From: Hyphomicrobiaceae bacterium
GTDB taxonomy: Bacteria; Pseudomonadota; Alphaproteobacteria; Rhizobiales; Aestuariivirgaceae
Assembly: GCA_900298995.1 (NCBI GenBank)
Contig: OMIC01000040.1
Location: 62,001 to 126,000, forward strand
Length of the DNA: 64,000 bases
Direction: 5' to 3'
This document shows positions 19,609-28,344 of the stretch, in pieces (position 1 is the stretch's first letter; each line of letters begins with the position of its first letter). Under the pieces are notes generated by a model. It ran no database searches. It was given only the letters and a program-made list of their open reading frames with translations, and was not told the DNA's origin. The translations under genes and the position numbers were made by a program.

Positions 19609-21027
19609 TCAGGACTTGCGGGACGGAACTGTGTCGCCGAGACTCTCCATCGCGCGCGTGACTGACTCCTGGACCCGCGTCACGGCAAGCCGCAGCACAT
19701 AATGGCTGGCGGCATCTTCAGTCGTATGCGCGCGGGCGAGTTCACGCTGCTCCAGCGCATCCAGGTCCCGCGCGAGGTCTTCGAGCTCCACACGGGTGCG
19801 CGCCTGGCCCACTTTCTCCTCGAGTTTTCGCAGATCCTCGAGGTCATGATCCATCTCGGAATGCGCTTGCTCGAGTTCAAACCTCTCGAGCCGTGCAAGA
19901 AAGCCCCTGAACCACAGATAGGCCGGGAAGACGAAGATCAGCACCGTCAGAATCCAGGCCCATTTTGCCTCAAGCAGCGAGGCAAGATAGATGGGCAGAT
20001 ATGAGAAGAGAACCGGCACTCCAGTGTTGAAATAGCGCTCCGCCACGGGAGTCAGCGGTATTTCCTTGTCGATGTGTCTCGGGAACACGCCGCCATCGGA
20101 GAGGTCGTCGTAATTCGTGGCATGGTAGTTGCGAGCTGCCAGCAGAAGGGCCCACTGCAGAGCCGGATGGAGATTGGCTTCAACCAGCACGCTGACCGGC
20201 GAGGCAAGCAGGGTCACGTCACGGGGCGGACGGTTCTTCGTGATGTCGAAATACCCCGCCGGAAGACGCAGCTTCGCCAGCCTCTCGAAGCGCTCGATGA
20301 ACGTGTCGGCACGCACCCAGTTGTAAAGTTTCAGACCTTCCGCCGCGGCCGCAACCTGGACATTCTGGGAGCTGACGCTGTCAACGATCCACACAGCGTC
20401 GATCCGCCCGTCGATGAGCGCGGTCACACCCTCCTGGTCCGGAAGCTCCAGAATCGTTTCTTCGCTGACCTTTGTTTCGGCGATGGACCTCAGCTTTCTG
20501 TAGGCCCTGTTGGAAAAACTTCCGGGCGGGCCGATCGAGATCCGCTGACCGGCAAGGCGCGTGAATGGTTCCGGAGACTCGAAGTCGGCGCCGCGATAGA
20601 ACAGCCAGCCGGGAGCGAATTCGACGCTTCCGAGCGATCGGTACGTCTTCTTGTCCAGACCGGCAATGCCACTCGACAGAACGAAGCTGGCATTGATCGG
20701 ATCGCTCTTGCGCGACAGTTGCGCCGTGCTGTCACTCAGATGCGAGACCTCGGCGAGTTCCATCACCAATCCGTTCGCCGCGAAGAAACTGCGATAGGAT
20801 TCGGCAATCACCCGGTAGCTTGAGCCAAGCTGGGCATAGCCCAGCACCACCTTGTTGGCAGTCACGAGGTTGAAATAGGCCAGAAGACCCAGCAACCCGG
20901 CGATCAGCACGATCCAGACGGCACTGTAGTAACGCACCCAGCGTCGGAAGAGGACAAGATGCTTCGGCAGATCGATCCTGACGAAGTCGATGATGTCGTC
21001 GATGACATTGCGCGATGGTGTTTTCAT
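19609..21027 (-). CDS. Membrane-anchored TAXI-family solute receptor
   Basis: The 472-residue protein starts with a cytoplasmic stretch and a membrane helix (about residues 33-53, VWIVLIAGLLGLLAYFN), followed by a TAXI/NMT1-type binding domain (LGYAQLGSSYRVIAESYRSF, GQRISIGPPGSFSNRAYRKL, DGRIDAVWIV). Around residue 345-375 there is a second hydrophobic segment and then a charged, coiled-coil C-terminal tail (LARLERFELEQAHSEMDHDL). TAXI proteins normally feed TRAP transporters, but here no TRAP permease is adjacent and the protein is tethered at both ends, so it may act as a sensor or scaffold instead. Ligand unknown. Confidence 0.78.
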   Translation of the reverse strand: MKTPSRNVIDDIIDFVRIDLPKHLVLFRRWVRYYSAVWIVLIAGLLGLLAYFNLVTANKVVLGYAQLGSSYRVIAESYRSFFAANGLVMELAEVSHLSDSTAQLSRKSDPINASFVLSSGIAGLDKKTYRSLGSVEFAPGWLFYRGADFESPEPFTRLAGQRISIGPPGSFSNRAYRKLRSIAETKVSEETILELPDQEGVTALIDGRIDAVWIVDSVSSQNVQVAAAAEGLKLYNWVRADTFIERFERLAKLRLPAGYFDITKNRPPRDVTLLASPVSVLVEANLHPALQWALLLAARNYHATNYDDLSDGGVFPRHIDKEIPLTPVAERYFNTGVPVLFSYLPIYLASLLEAKWAWILTVLIFVFPAYLWFRGFLARLERFELEQAHSEMDHDLEDLRKLEEKVGQARTRVELEDLARDLDALEQRELARAHTTEDAASHYVLRLAVTRVQESVTRAMESLGDTVPSRKS

Positions 21028-21469
21028 GTCTGCCGATGGCCTGCGCGCGGGCTCTTGTTGGCAATACCCGAAGACCGCGTGCCGCGGCCGCGGATCGGCA
21101 AGGCGGCAAGCGGGGCTTCCTGCGCACAGGAAGAATTCTTGGTCATCGCGGCGACGGACTGTCCTGCGATGACAAAAACCATGTCGAAAGCTCCGGATTA
21201 TTTCATATGGGATGCTAATTTCCCAAGAAGCGCCTGTCTACCTCTAATAGGTGTTGGTTCTGCATCTACAGTTTCCAGTTGACGAAAACACGACTTGCGG
21301 CCGCCTTGCCTCATCTTGTCGTCGCATGGCGCTCTCCCGGAACAGCAAGGCCCGGTAGTCTCCGGCTGATCACTCCTTACGAAATGCTAAGGGAAATGAT
21401 GTAGAAGAACTTCAGGATCGACCCGTCAGGCAAGACATCCTGCAACGCCACGACACGAGCCATCCGCAC
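21028..21469. other. Intergenic region TAXI gene / manC
   Basis: About 440 bp between divergent genes. It holds an 8-bp inverted repeat GTCATCGC (21142-21149) / GCGATGAC (21166-21173) with a 16-base loop and no T tract, and a visibly AT-richer stretch around 21180-21280. I see no convincing promoter pair and no ORF with support. Promoters for both neighbours should lie here. Confidence 0.4.
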
Positions 21470-22897
21470 ATGTCATGGATTCATCCCGTTCTTCTGTGTG
21501 GTGGCTCGGGCACGCGCCTCTGGCCTGTGTCACGCCAGTCTTTCCCGAAACAGTTTGCGCAAATCGCCGGCGAAGACAGCCTGTTTCAGGCTTCGGCCCG
21601 CCGACTCTCCGGACCGGGCTTTGCCGCGCCGATCGTGGTGACCGCTGATCCGTTTCGCTTCATCGTGAGCGAGCAACTGGAAAAAGTCGCACTCCCTGCA
21701 CTTGCCACGCTCATCGAACCCGAGCCGCGCAATACAGCACCTGCGGTACTGGCTGCTGCCCTGTGGCTGGCGGACCGCGACCCCGATACCCTGATGATCA
21801 GCGCACCGGGTGATCATGTGATTCCCGACGGTGATGGCTTTCGCGCGGCAATCGCGGCCGCACGGCCTGTCGCCGAGGCCGGCGCCATCGTCACATTCGG
21901 CATCACACCGGACAGGGCTGAGACAGGCTATGGCTATCTTGAACTGGCAGAGGTCGATGATGGCGCAGCCGAGGCGCCACGGCGGCTGGAACGCTTCATC
22001 GAAAAACCGGACGCCGCCAGAGCCGAAGATATGGTGCGATCCGGACGCTTCCTGTGGAATGCCGGGCTCTTCATGTTCCGCGCCAGAACCATCATCGACG
22101 CCTTTGGCCGCCACGCGCCGGACATGCTGCGACAGGTGACCCAGTCGGTGCGCGGGGCGCGGTCGGATCTCCACGTCACACGGCTCTGCTCCCATGCGTG
22201 GTCCGGCGTGCGGGCGATCTCCATCGACCACGCCATCATGGAGAAGGCGGATTGCTTGCAGGTCATGCCCTATCACGGCCGCTGGACGGATCTTGGGAGC
22301 TGGCAGGCCGTCTGGCAGGCAAGCCGTTGTGACAAGGATGGAAATGTCCTGTCTGCCCATGCCACGGCTATCGAATGCGAGAATACGCTGCTCCGCTCCG
22401 AGCACGAGGGGCTTGAACTTGTCGGCATTGGCCTCACCGACATTGTGGCCATCGCCACCCCGGATGCCGTTCTGGTCGCGCAGCGTTCCCAAGCCCAGCG
22501 TGTCGGGGAGGCGGTGGCAGCACTCAGGGCAGATGGCGCGCATCAGGCCACGGCCTTCGCGCGCGACCACCGGCCCTGGGGCTGGTACGAGGTTCTGGCG
22601 CGTGGCAGCCATTTTCAGGTCAAGCGCATCACCGTCACGCCACAGGCCGCCCTGTCTCTCCAGTCGCACCTCCATCGCGCCGAGCACTGGGTCGTGGTGG
22701 AGGGAACCGCCACCATCACCATCGGAGAGGACATGCGGATCATGTGCGAGAACCAGTCGGTCTACATACCGCCGGGCACCAGGCACCGCCTCGCGAACCA
22801 TGGACCCCGGCCGGTCGTCCTGATCGAAGTCCAGACCGGCGCCTATCTCGGCGAGGATGACATCATCCGTTACGATGATCTCTATGCGCGACACTGA
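21470..22897 (+). CDS. manC: Mannose-1-phosphate guanylyltransferase / mannose-6-phosphate isomerase
   Basis: The 475-residue bifunctional enzyme makes GDP-mannose for polysaccharides. The N-terminal nucleotidyltransferase has LCGGSGTRLWPVSRQSFPKQF (about residues 8-28), EPRNTAPAVLAAALW, and RFIEKPDAARA; the C-terminal cupin isomerase domain begins near residue 365 (RPWGWYEVLARGSHFQVKRI) with LQSHLHRAEHWVVVEGTA and YIPPGTRHRLANHG, whose histidines bind metal. ATG at 21470 places the P-loop at the normal distance. It is monocistronic, with no other polysaccharide genes nearby. Confidence 0.93.
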   Translation: MSWIHPVLLCGGSGTRLWPVSRQSFPKQFAQIAGEDSLFQASARRLSGPGFAAPIVVTADPFRFIVSEQLEKVALPALATLIEPEPRNTAPAVLAAALWLADRDPDTLMISAPGDHVIPDGDGFRAAIAAARPVAEAGAIVTFGITPDRAETGYGYLELAEVDDGAAEAPRRLERFIEKPDAARAEDMVRSGRFLWNAGLFMFRARTIIDAFGRHAPDMLRQVTQSVRGARSDLHVTRLCSHAWSGVRAISIDHAIMEKADCLQVMPYHGRWTDLGSWQAVWQASRCDKDGNVLSAHATAIECENTLLRSEHEGLELVGIGLTDIVAIATPDAVLVAQRSQAQRVGEAVAALRADGAHQATAFARDHRPWGWYEVLARGSHFQVKRITVTPQAALSLQSHLHRAEHWVVVEGTATITIGEDMRIMCENQSVYIPPGTRHRLANHGPRPVVLIEVQTGAYLGEDDIIRYDDLYARH

Positions 22898-22932
22898 AGC
22901 AATTCTGGCGCGCGCCATGTCTCGGACGCCGG

Positions 22933-22956
22933 CTCAGCCTCACCTGAGGCGGAGCG
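22933..22956. terminator. Possible bidirectional hairpin between manC and the hxlR remnant
   Basis: GCTC-A-GCCTCA and TGAGGC-G-GAGC pair across a CC loop with one mismatch. It sits between two convergent genes, directly next to the hxlR stop codon. There is no T tract on either side, so intrinsic termination is uncertain. Confidence 0.35.
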
Positions 22957-23359
22957 TCAGGCCCGATCAATCACGGTCTTGCGCGTGGCCTGTTGCTTCA
23001 GATGAAGCCTGCCCCAATCCGCCAGCGCCTCGATGACCGGCTTCAGGGAGCGGCCATGTGGCGTCATACGATATTCCACCCGGGGAGGGACTTCCGCATA
23101 GACGGTCCTCTGGACAATCCCATTGGCCTCGAGTTCGCGAAGGCTCGCCGTCAGCATATGCTGGGTGATGCCGGGGATGGTGCGCTTGAGTTCATTGAAA
23201 CCGGGCAACCCTCTTGGACAGCTGGCACAGGATCATCAGCGTCCATTTTCCGGAGAACACCTTCAGAGCGGCCGAGATTTCCGGCGGCGGCGCATCAAGG
23301 ACATCCCTGCCGATCGGACGTGATGTCTGGCTCACATCACCAACAGTCATCTTTTTCAT
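22957..23359 (-). pseudogene. HxlR-family transcriptional regulator, single-base frameshift
   Basis: HxlR regulators are small winged-helix proteins. The N-terminal half (ISAALKVFSGKWTLMILCQL) is in one frame, from ATG at 23359 or 23350, and reaches a stop after RFQ. The C-terminal half (FNELKRTIPGITQHMLTASL, VYAEVPPRVEYRMTPHGRSL) continues in the next frame. Removing one T from the TTT at 23200-23198 restores RFNELKR and a normal protein of about 130 residues. The gene is divergent from an NmrA-like oxidoreductase, a common HxlR target arrangement. It is either a recent pseudogene, a sequencing error or, less likely, a recoded gene. Confidence 0.85.
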
Positions 23360-23479
23360 ACTGCACCAGATTTTTTATCCTGCTTCATGAATTGGCACCG
23401 CCGTGATACGCCAACTTCAACTCCGTGGCGACACTGAACCGACCTCAGGAGATCGGAAATTTGCGAGGGGACGAAAAAC

Positions 23480-24361
23480 ATGACCTCAGACAAGGTCCTT
23501 GTCTTGAATGCGACCGGAAAAGTGGGCCGAAATGCATGCCGCGCCCTCAGGGAAGCCGGCTTCGATGTCTATGGAACCACCAGATCAGGCAAGTCTGATC
23601 TCGCCAGCCTGGGCGTACATCCTGTCGTCTGCAACTACACCGAAAGAGCCGGACTCGATCGCGCCCTTGCGGAAACGGGCGCAAAGAAGGTCTTCGCGAT
23701 CACGGACTACTTCGGCGCGGCGAAGTCCAGGCCCGAAATCGAAATCCAGCATGGCAAGAATGCCATCGATGCTGCCAAGGCCGCCAAGGTCGAGCATTTC
23801 ATTTTCGTCAGCGTCGCAGACGCCGAGCGCTTCAACGATCATGTGACGCACATCAAGAAAACGAAGGTCTTGATCGAGGAATATCTCCGGACTTCAGGTG
23901 TGCCCTATTCGATCCTGCGGCCAACGGCTTTCTTCGATAACTTCGATGATGCGAAAAACTGGAACCCGCTCAAGAAGGGCTCGATCAAGTTCCTGACCAC
24001 AAAGCACTGCAAATACTGTGCGACGTACGACATCGGCCGTGCAGCCGCCATCATGTTCAAGAACCCTAAGGAATGGCTGGGGCGCTCTTTGGATGTGATC
24101 GGATGGGAGGGAGATCTCTCGCAGGTCGCGGCTGCCCTGGAGAAGGTCGGAGGTGTGCCTGTCAAGGCCAGGCTTGCCCTGCCGATCATCCTGAGACGGC
24201 TTCTTCTCAAGGATCTGCACAACATGTTCCTGTATTTCGAGGCAGGTGGGCCGACGGGAACACCGGAAGAGTTCAAGAAAGTCCTCCCCGATGCGATGTC
24301 GGCCGAGGACTGGTTCCGGTTTCATGGTCGCTATGCGAATGGCGAGCCAATCGCGAGGTAG
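23480..24361 (+). CDS. NmrA/SDR-like NAD(P)-binding oxidoreductase
   Basis: The 293-residue atypical short-chain protein has an N-terminal Rossmann motif (VLNATGKVGRNACRALREAG), VEHFIFVSVADAERF at the fourth strand, and SILRPTAFFDNFDD, all characteristic of NmrA-like proteins, which lack the classical Tyr-Lys pair and may sense NAD(P) ratios or reduce quinones. It is divergent from the broken hxlR gene at about 120 bp, and HxlR-type proteins often repress such neighbours. If the regulator is lost, expression may be constitutive. Substrate unknown. Confidence 0.8.
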   Translation: MTSDKVLVLNATGKVGRNACRALREAGFDVYGTTRSGKSDLASLGVHPVVCNYTERAGLDRALAETGAKKVFAITDYFGAAKSRPEIEIQHGKNAIDAAKAAKVEHFIFVSVADAERFNDHVTHIKKTKVLIEEYLRTSGVPYSILRPTAFFDNFDDAKNWNPLKKGSIKFLTTKHCKYCATYDIGRAAAIMFKNPKEWLGRSLDVIGWEGDLSQVAAALEKVGGVPVKARLALPIILRRLLLKDLHNMFLYFEAGGPTGTPEEFKKVLPDAMSAEDWFRFHGRYANGEPIAR

Positions 24362-24553
24362 GCCATCGACGGTTCGGGTCCCCGATTCACGCAAGGTGTC
24401 CCGAAAGCATGGAGGCCCCCGGCAGGCAAACGGACGCAAACGTCGCTTCCAGGAGTGCGGTCGCGCGCCGCAGGCTGACTGGAAGGCAAACAAGCTGCGG
24501 TACACCCCAAATAGCCGTCGGATCAGCCTGGACGGATGCCGTTAACAAGCTGA

Positions 24554-24567
24554 TATTGCGCGCAATA
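24554..24567. promoter_or_regulatory. Perfect 14-bp palindrome upstream of the N-demethylase cassette
   Basis: TATTGCGCGCAATA is a perfect inverted repeat, 80 bp before the GTG start of the dmmA-like gene, within about 285 bp of otherwise featureless intergenic DNA (24362-24646). It looks like an operator for a dimeric regulator; which family is not clear, and no regulator gene is adjacent other than the broken hxlR. Confidence 0.45.
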
Positions 24568-24646
24568 AGCACTCGGCACGACGCTTGCCGTTTTGATCCA
24601 TCCGTCGCATCATGGGCGGTATCCGCAGGAACTGGGGGAAGCATCA

Positions 24647-25246
24647 GTGCTGATCACGGGTATCAAGAGCCGGCCGGTCTATGACCGTCTGACGCCGTTT
24701 CCGGAGGCGTTGCTGCATCTGGTGGTCGGACAGGGCTCAGGCGGCACGGCCATGTCACGGCTGATCGCCGAGATAGCACCGGGTGCGGACATCGAGGTGA
24801 TGTATTCGACGGAGAGTTTCACCGGACAGAATCACCTCGCAGCCCTGAAGGACGCCGCGCCAGGCAGGTTCGACTGGTTCGCCAGCAACGCCGCCCTGTC
24901 GCAGGCGCTGCATGACCGGCTGTCGCAGGCTTTCATGGGAACGCGGCTCTACCTTGCCGGGTCGGAGAGTTTCATCGGACTTGCGATGAAGGTCGCGCGT
25001 CAGTTCGATCTGAATGCGGACGAAGTTCTGCGCGAGCATTGCGGGAGCCTCGTCCGGCGGGTGTGGTGCGTTCACTGCGACACTTACAGCGAGAACATCA
25101 CGCAGCGGGTCTTTTCGTGCTCGGGCTGCGGCAAGCCGCTCGTGGTGAGGGATCATTACTCGAGGCTGATGGGCGCTTTCATGGGCGTGCAGGGAGATGC
25201 CGAAGTTCCCGGCGAGTTGCCCGAAGCCAGTGAACTTGATACATGA
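24647..25246 (+). CDS. dmmA: DmmA-like subunit of an amine N-demethylase/monooxygenase
   Basis: The 199-residue protein has an N-terminal alpha/beta part (LHLVVGQGSGGTAMSRLIAE, FMGTRLYLAGSESFIGLAMK) and a C-terminal zinc-ribbon-like domain with paired cysteines (VWCVHC...SCSGCGKP). This resembles the small DmmA-like subunit found with dimethylamine monooxygenase and heme-dependent oxidative N-demethylase. GTG at 24647 is preferred because GGGGGAAG lies six bases upstream; an ATG at 24593 in the same frame would add 18 residues without a ribosome site. It is the first of three genes, followed after 16 bp by the reductase. Confidence 0.72.
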   Translation: MLITGIKSRPVYDRLTPFPEALLHLVVGQGSGGTAMSRLIAEIAPGADIEVMYSTESFTGQNHLAALKDAAPGRFDWFASNAALSQALHDRLSQAFMGTRLYLAGSESFIGLAMKVARQFDLNADEVLREHCGSLVRRVWCVHCDTYSENITQRVFSCSGCGKPLVVRDHYSRLMGAFMGVQGDAEVPGELPEASELDT

Positions 25247-25262
25247 GGCACGGATTTCAAGC

Positions 25263-26234
25263 ATGAATGCCGGATCATCTGTCGGTCTCATCCCCGTGAT
25301 CGTCACGCAGGTCGAGGACGTCTCCCCCGGCGTGAGACTGCTGCGGCTGAGCCCCGAAGACGGACACTATCTCCCGGGTTTTTCCGGTGGCAGCCACATC
25401 ACCGTCGGCATAGATCTCGATGGTGATATCCACCTGCGCAACGCCTACTCGCTGATGAGTTCGCCATATGACACCAGCCACTACGAAATCGCCGTGCGGC
25501 GGATGGACTCCGGCCGCGGGGGTTCGCGTTTCATGCACCGTCTCCGGGAGGGCGACAGGCTCGGGGTGTCATCCCCGGTCAACCTGTTCCCCATCCAGAT
25601 TCACGGCAAGCTGCACATCTTTGTGGCGGGCGGAATTGGCATAACGCCTCTTTTCCCACAGTTGGAAGAACTCGAGCGTGCCGGCGCGGCGTTCGAGGCA
25701 CATGTGTCCTGCCGCACGTCCGAAGACGCGACCCTCGCACATCGTCTGAGCGGGCGTTTCGGAAGCAACATCAACATTCGCTACACGAGCGAGACAGGCC
25801 GGCAGGACTTCGCCGCAATTCTTTCAAGGCGGCCGCTCGGCAGCCACGTCTATATCTGCGGACCATCTGCAATGATCGCCGATGTGCGCTCGACGGCGAG
25901 GGCACTCGGCTGGTCCAACAGCCACGTTCACTATGAACAGTTTGTCGAACAGAAGACAGGAAAGGCGTTTGACCTGAAGCTCGCGCGCTCCGGCCTCACG
26001 CTGCGGGTGCCTGCGCAAGTCAGTCCTCTCGAGGTCCTGGAAGCCAATGGCATTTCGATCCCCTATCTCTGCCGTGGCGGCGCCTGTGGGCAATGCGAGA
26101 CCCGCATCCTGCAGTCTGACTGCGGCATAGAGCACAACGACGTCTGGCTCAGCGAGTCCGTGAAGGCATGCAACAGTCACTTCATGCCCTGCATCTCGCG
26201 CGCCGACGGCGGCGTTTTGGTCATTGATCTCTGA
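25263..26234 (+). CDS. dmmB: PDR-type ferredoxin-reductase subunit (DmmB-like)
   Basis: The 323-residue protein is laid out like phthalate dioxygenase reductase: a flavin-binding barrel (residues about 8-105, with RNAYSLMSSP), an NAD(P)-binding domain (FVAGGIGITPLFPQLEEL, VYICGPSAMI) and a C-terminal plant-type 2Fe-2S domain with CRGGACGQC plus a later cysteine. It should pass electrons from NAD(P)H to the partner oxygenase. ATG at 25263 begins the conserved core; the frame opens earlier at 25197 inside dmmA. Vanillate demethylase reductase VanB is similar, but the neighbours point to an N-demethylase. Confidence 0.85.
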   Translation: MNAGSSVGLIPVIVTQVEDVSPGVRLLRLSPEDGHYLPGFSGGSHITVGIDLDGDIHLRNAYSLMSSPYDTSHYEIAVRRMDSGRGGSRFMHRLREGDRLGVSSPVNLFPIQIHGKLHIFVAGGIGITPLFPQLEELERAGAAFEAHVSCRTSEDATLAHRLSGRFGSNINIRYTSETGRQDFAAILSRRPLGSHVYICGPSAMIADVRSTARALGWSNSHVHYEQFVEQKTGKAFDLKLARSGLTLRVPAQVSPLEVLEANGISIPYLCRGGACGQCETRILQSDCGIEHNDVWLSESVKACNSHFMPCISRADGGVLVIDL

Positions 26235-26248
26235 ACGGGAACATTCCG

Positions 26249-27268
26249 ATGCAACTTGAAGTCAAGACCGACGAATCCTTCCGGGTTCCATACCGCTTCT
26301 CCAATTCGCCGGAAGCTCTGGCGCGCTTTCCCTTTCCCTTCCCGGATGATTCCTACATGTATTCCGTCAATCTGGAGCCGCATGTCAGAACCGGCTCCGG
26401 TGTCTTTGCCAATGCCTTCGACATCGACGAGCACTATGTGGGCGAATGCGCCGACCGGGCGCGCGCCCTCGCGGAACAGCCAGGCGTCCACTATGTGTCG
26501 CTGCCGCACATGATGCAGGCCCAGTGGGATGTTCTCGAACTCATCATGGAGTCCTACGCCGGTGATTTTCCGCAGGTCTTTGAATTGCGCAAGCAGGGGG
26601 CCCAGTGGAACTGGGTGAACAGGCTTCTCGGCATCGATGATCGTTTCACCTTCGGAGACCCTGCGTCACTGCCCATGGAGCCCTTCGAATACATCTCCCG
26701 CCAGGCGCAGGGTGACTGGGTGCTGCTCGAGGAGCGGGACCAGACACTCTATATCGGTGCGGGCATGACGACGGAGCGCGCTGACTATTCGATCCGCTTC
26801 GATCTGGGTATGAGCTGGCACGAGTTTCATGGACCGGTCCCGCTGGCGCATGAACTCGGTGTCTTCGATAAGGCCCTGAAATTCATGCTTCGCCTGCGTA
26901 CAAACCATCCGGTCAGGCGGCTGAACTGGACGACCACGGTCTTCCCACGGCTGGAAACCTCTGCGGAGACGCTTCCGGACTGGGGACCGAACCGCACCAT
27001 GGTGACGCCCGACAATGCCGGCGAGACGGTCCATCTCAGGGTCGAACTCCAGCCCCTCCACCGGCTTCCGAGGTCCAATGCGATCGTCTTCCCGATCCGC
27101 ACCTATCTGGCGCCCCTCGGGGAACTGGTGACCAACCCGGCATGGGGCCGGAGGCTGTACCGCGTCATGAGTTCGCTCCACCAGGAACTCGTCGACTACA
27201 AGGGCATGACGCGTTACCACGCCGCCATGGTCCAGTATCTCTCCAGATTTGCGGATGCCTCGTCCTGA
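26249..27268 (+). CDS. HODM alpha-subunit-like heme N-demethylase (DUF3445)
   Basis: The 339-residue protein resembles DUF3445, whose characterised member is the heme-binding PAS-fold alpha subunit of heme-dependent oxidative N-demethylase, which demethylates secondary amines such as dimethylamine. Visible segments include YMYSVNLEPHVRTGSGVFAN, ICR-like spacing replaced by YISRQAQGDWVLLEE, and VFPIRTYLAPLGEL. It lies 14 bp after the reductase and closes the operon. A folate-binding delta subunit, present in the four-subunit enzyme, is not found here. Family assignment is from memory of the fold and gene context; substrate is inferred. Confidence 0.72.
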   Translation: MQLEVKTDESFRVPYRFSNSPEALARFPFPFPDDSYMYSVNLEPHVRTGSGVFANAFDIDEHYVGECADRARALAEQPGVHYVSLPHMMQAQWDVLELIMESYAGDFPQVFELRKQGAQWNWVNRLLGIDDRFTFGDPASLPMEPFEYISRQAQGDWVLLEERDQTLYIGAGMTTERADYSIRFDLGMSWHEFHGPVPLAHELGVFDKALKFMLRLRTNHPVRRLNWTTTVFPRLETSAETLPDWGPNRTMVTPDNAGETVHLRVELQPLHRLPRSNAIVFPIRTYLAPLGELVTNPAWGRRLYRVMSSLHQELVDYKGMTRYHAAMVQYLSRFADASS

Positions 27269-27927
27269 CAAGGCTGGTGACGCCGGACCGCTCTCAAGCT
27301 CCAGTATTGGACCGGTTTTGTAATGACCCAGTGGAATTCTGCTCAGGTGTTATGATGAGGAGAGAGTTAAGTGAGCACGGTAATGGGCAAGTACGTAAAG
27401 AGATGGATTGCGCGGCGGAAAGGAACAATGCGTTCACCGCCATCGCTTGGAGAGCCTTCAGTATGCCTCAAGAGTGACAGGAGATCCGATCCACTTCTAT
27501 AATGACCGAAGACCACACTAGGCGCTCCGCATGAAGACAACTTCCAAATCCTTCAGATGGTAACCCCCCGTTTTTGGACTGTCTGATGCACACATCTCGT
27601 GTTGTGGTCCTGGCGGGTAGCTGATGCACTATGGCAGGCTTGATTCTGGAGGCTGCCATGGCTCTTGATGCCGTTGATGTCGAACGCTTTGAGGTCGGTC
27701 GCTTCGGGGACTTGCGCCTTCAAAAAAGGGGGGATCGCCCCTGATCCTTTTTCATCGTGGATTTGATAGGCGTGGTTCGGAATTTCTCCGACACCATGCT
27801 CTCGCCGTCACCGATTATGGGCTTGGAACGCTTCGCCATCGTGCATCCCATACAGGGCGCAGACTAGGCGCTCGAAAGTAGCCCACGTCTAGGGTATGCT
27901 ACACCATATCGCTAAGTGCTTGAAAAA
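27269..27927. other. Gene-poor region with degraded sequence
   Basis: About 660 bp between the N-demethylase cassette and tRNA-Thr holds no intact gene. Base composition is visibly AT-richer than the flanks. It contains a short transposase-like remnant (27658-27744), a run of A then G near 27722-27732, and scattered stop codons in all frames. It looks like the scar of one or more mobile elements at the edge of a transferred segment. Confidence 0.55.
27658..27744 (+). pseudogene. Transposase N-terminal remnant
   Basis: A 28-codon frame starts at ATG 27658 with GGAGG six bases upstream and reads MALDAVDVERFEVGRFGDL then RLQKRG before a stop. FGDLRLxKRG is like the N-terminal DNA-binding region of IS4-type transposases. 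The reading is cut off just after an A6G6 run. Too short for certainty. Confidence 0.4.
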
Positions 27928-28002
<75 letters not shown>

Positions 28003-28028
28003 GCGCCGACCTTGAGGCGGGCGGACAC

Positions 28029-28268
28029 ATGCCACAGGCGGCGGGGGAGCGCAACCCTGATCCCGCCCGCACACTTGACGCCGGGACGCGGCTGTCCGAC
28101 ATAGCCGGCATGGCGGCGGAAAAGACCCGTTCGGAGCAGCGCAGGGCGCGACTGGCGAAGGCGCTCAAGGCCAATATTGGCCGGCGCAAGGACCAGGCGC
28201 GCCGCCGGAGCGAGCCTGAGGAGCCCGAGGACGGCGACCCGCCCGGCGAAGACCATTGCCGCAATTGA
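28029..28268 (+). CDS. Small basic conserved protein upstream of murA
   Basis: A 79-residue frame from ATG 28029 reads KTRSEQRRARLAKALKANIG then RRKDQARRR and an acidic tail. Short proteins with a RLxxALxANxxRRKxQAR core are common immediately upstream of murA in Alphaproteobacteria, which supports a real gene; function is not known. The core starts near ATG 28110, which could be the true start (52 residues). The frame extends further upstream but only through the complement of tRNA-Thr, which is not coding. Confidence 0.6.
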   Translation: MPQAAGERNPDPARTLDAGTRLSDIAGMAAEKTRSEQRRARLAKALKANIGRRKDQARRRSEPEEPEDGDPPGEDHCRN

Positions 28269-28344
28269 GCCATCTGTGCTTGTTAGCGCGGAATCAGGGT
28301 GAGAGGGCGGGCCCGTCCTGCCGCACAGAGGGGATTTTCACGAC

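Noticed and set aside
21142-21173. Terminator from the GTCATCGC/GCGATGAC repeat
   Set aside because: It has no T tract in either direction and lies between divergent genes, where a terminator is not expected.
22957-23359. Programmed frameshift in hxlR
   Set aside because: HxlR proteins are not known to use recoding, and no slippery heptamer or downstream structure is evident; mutation or sequencing error is simpler.
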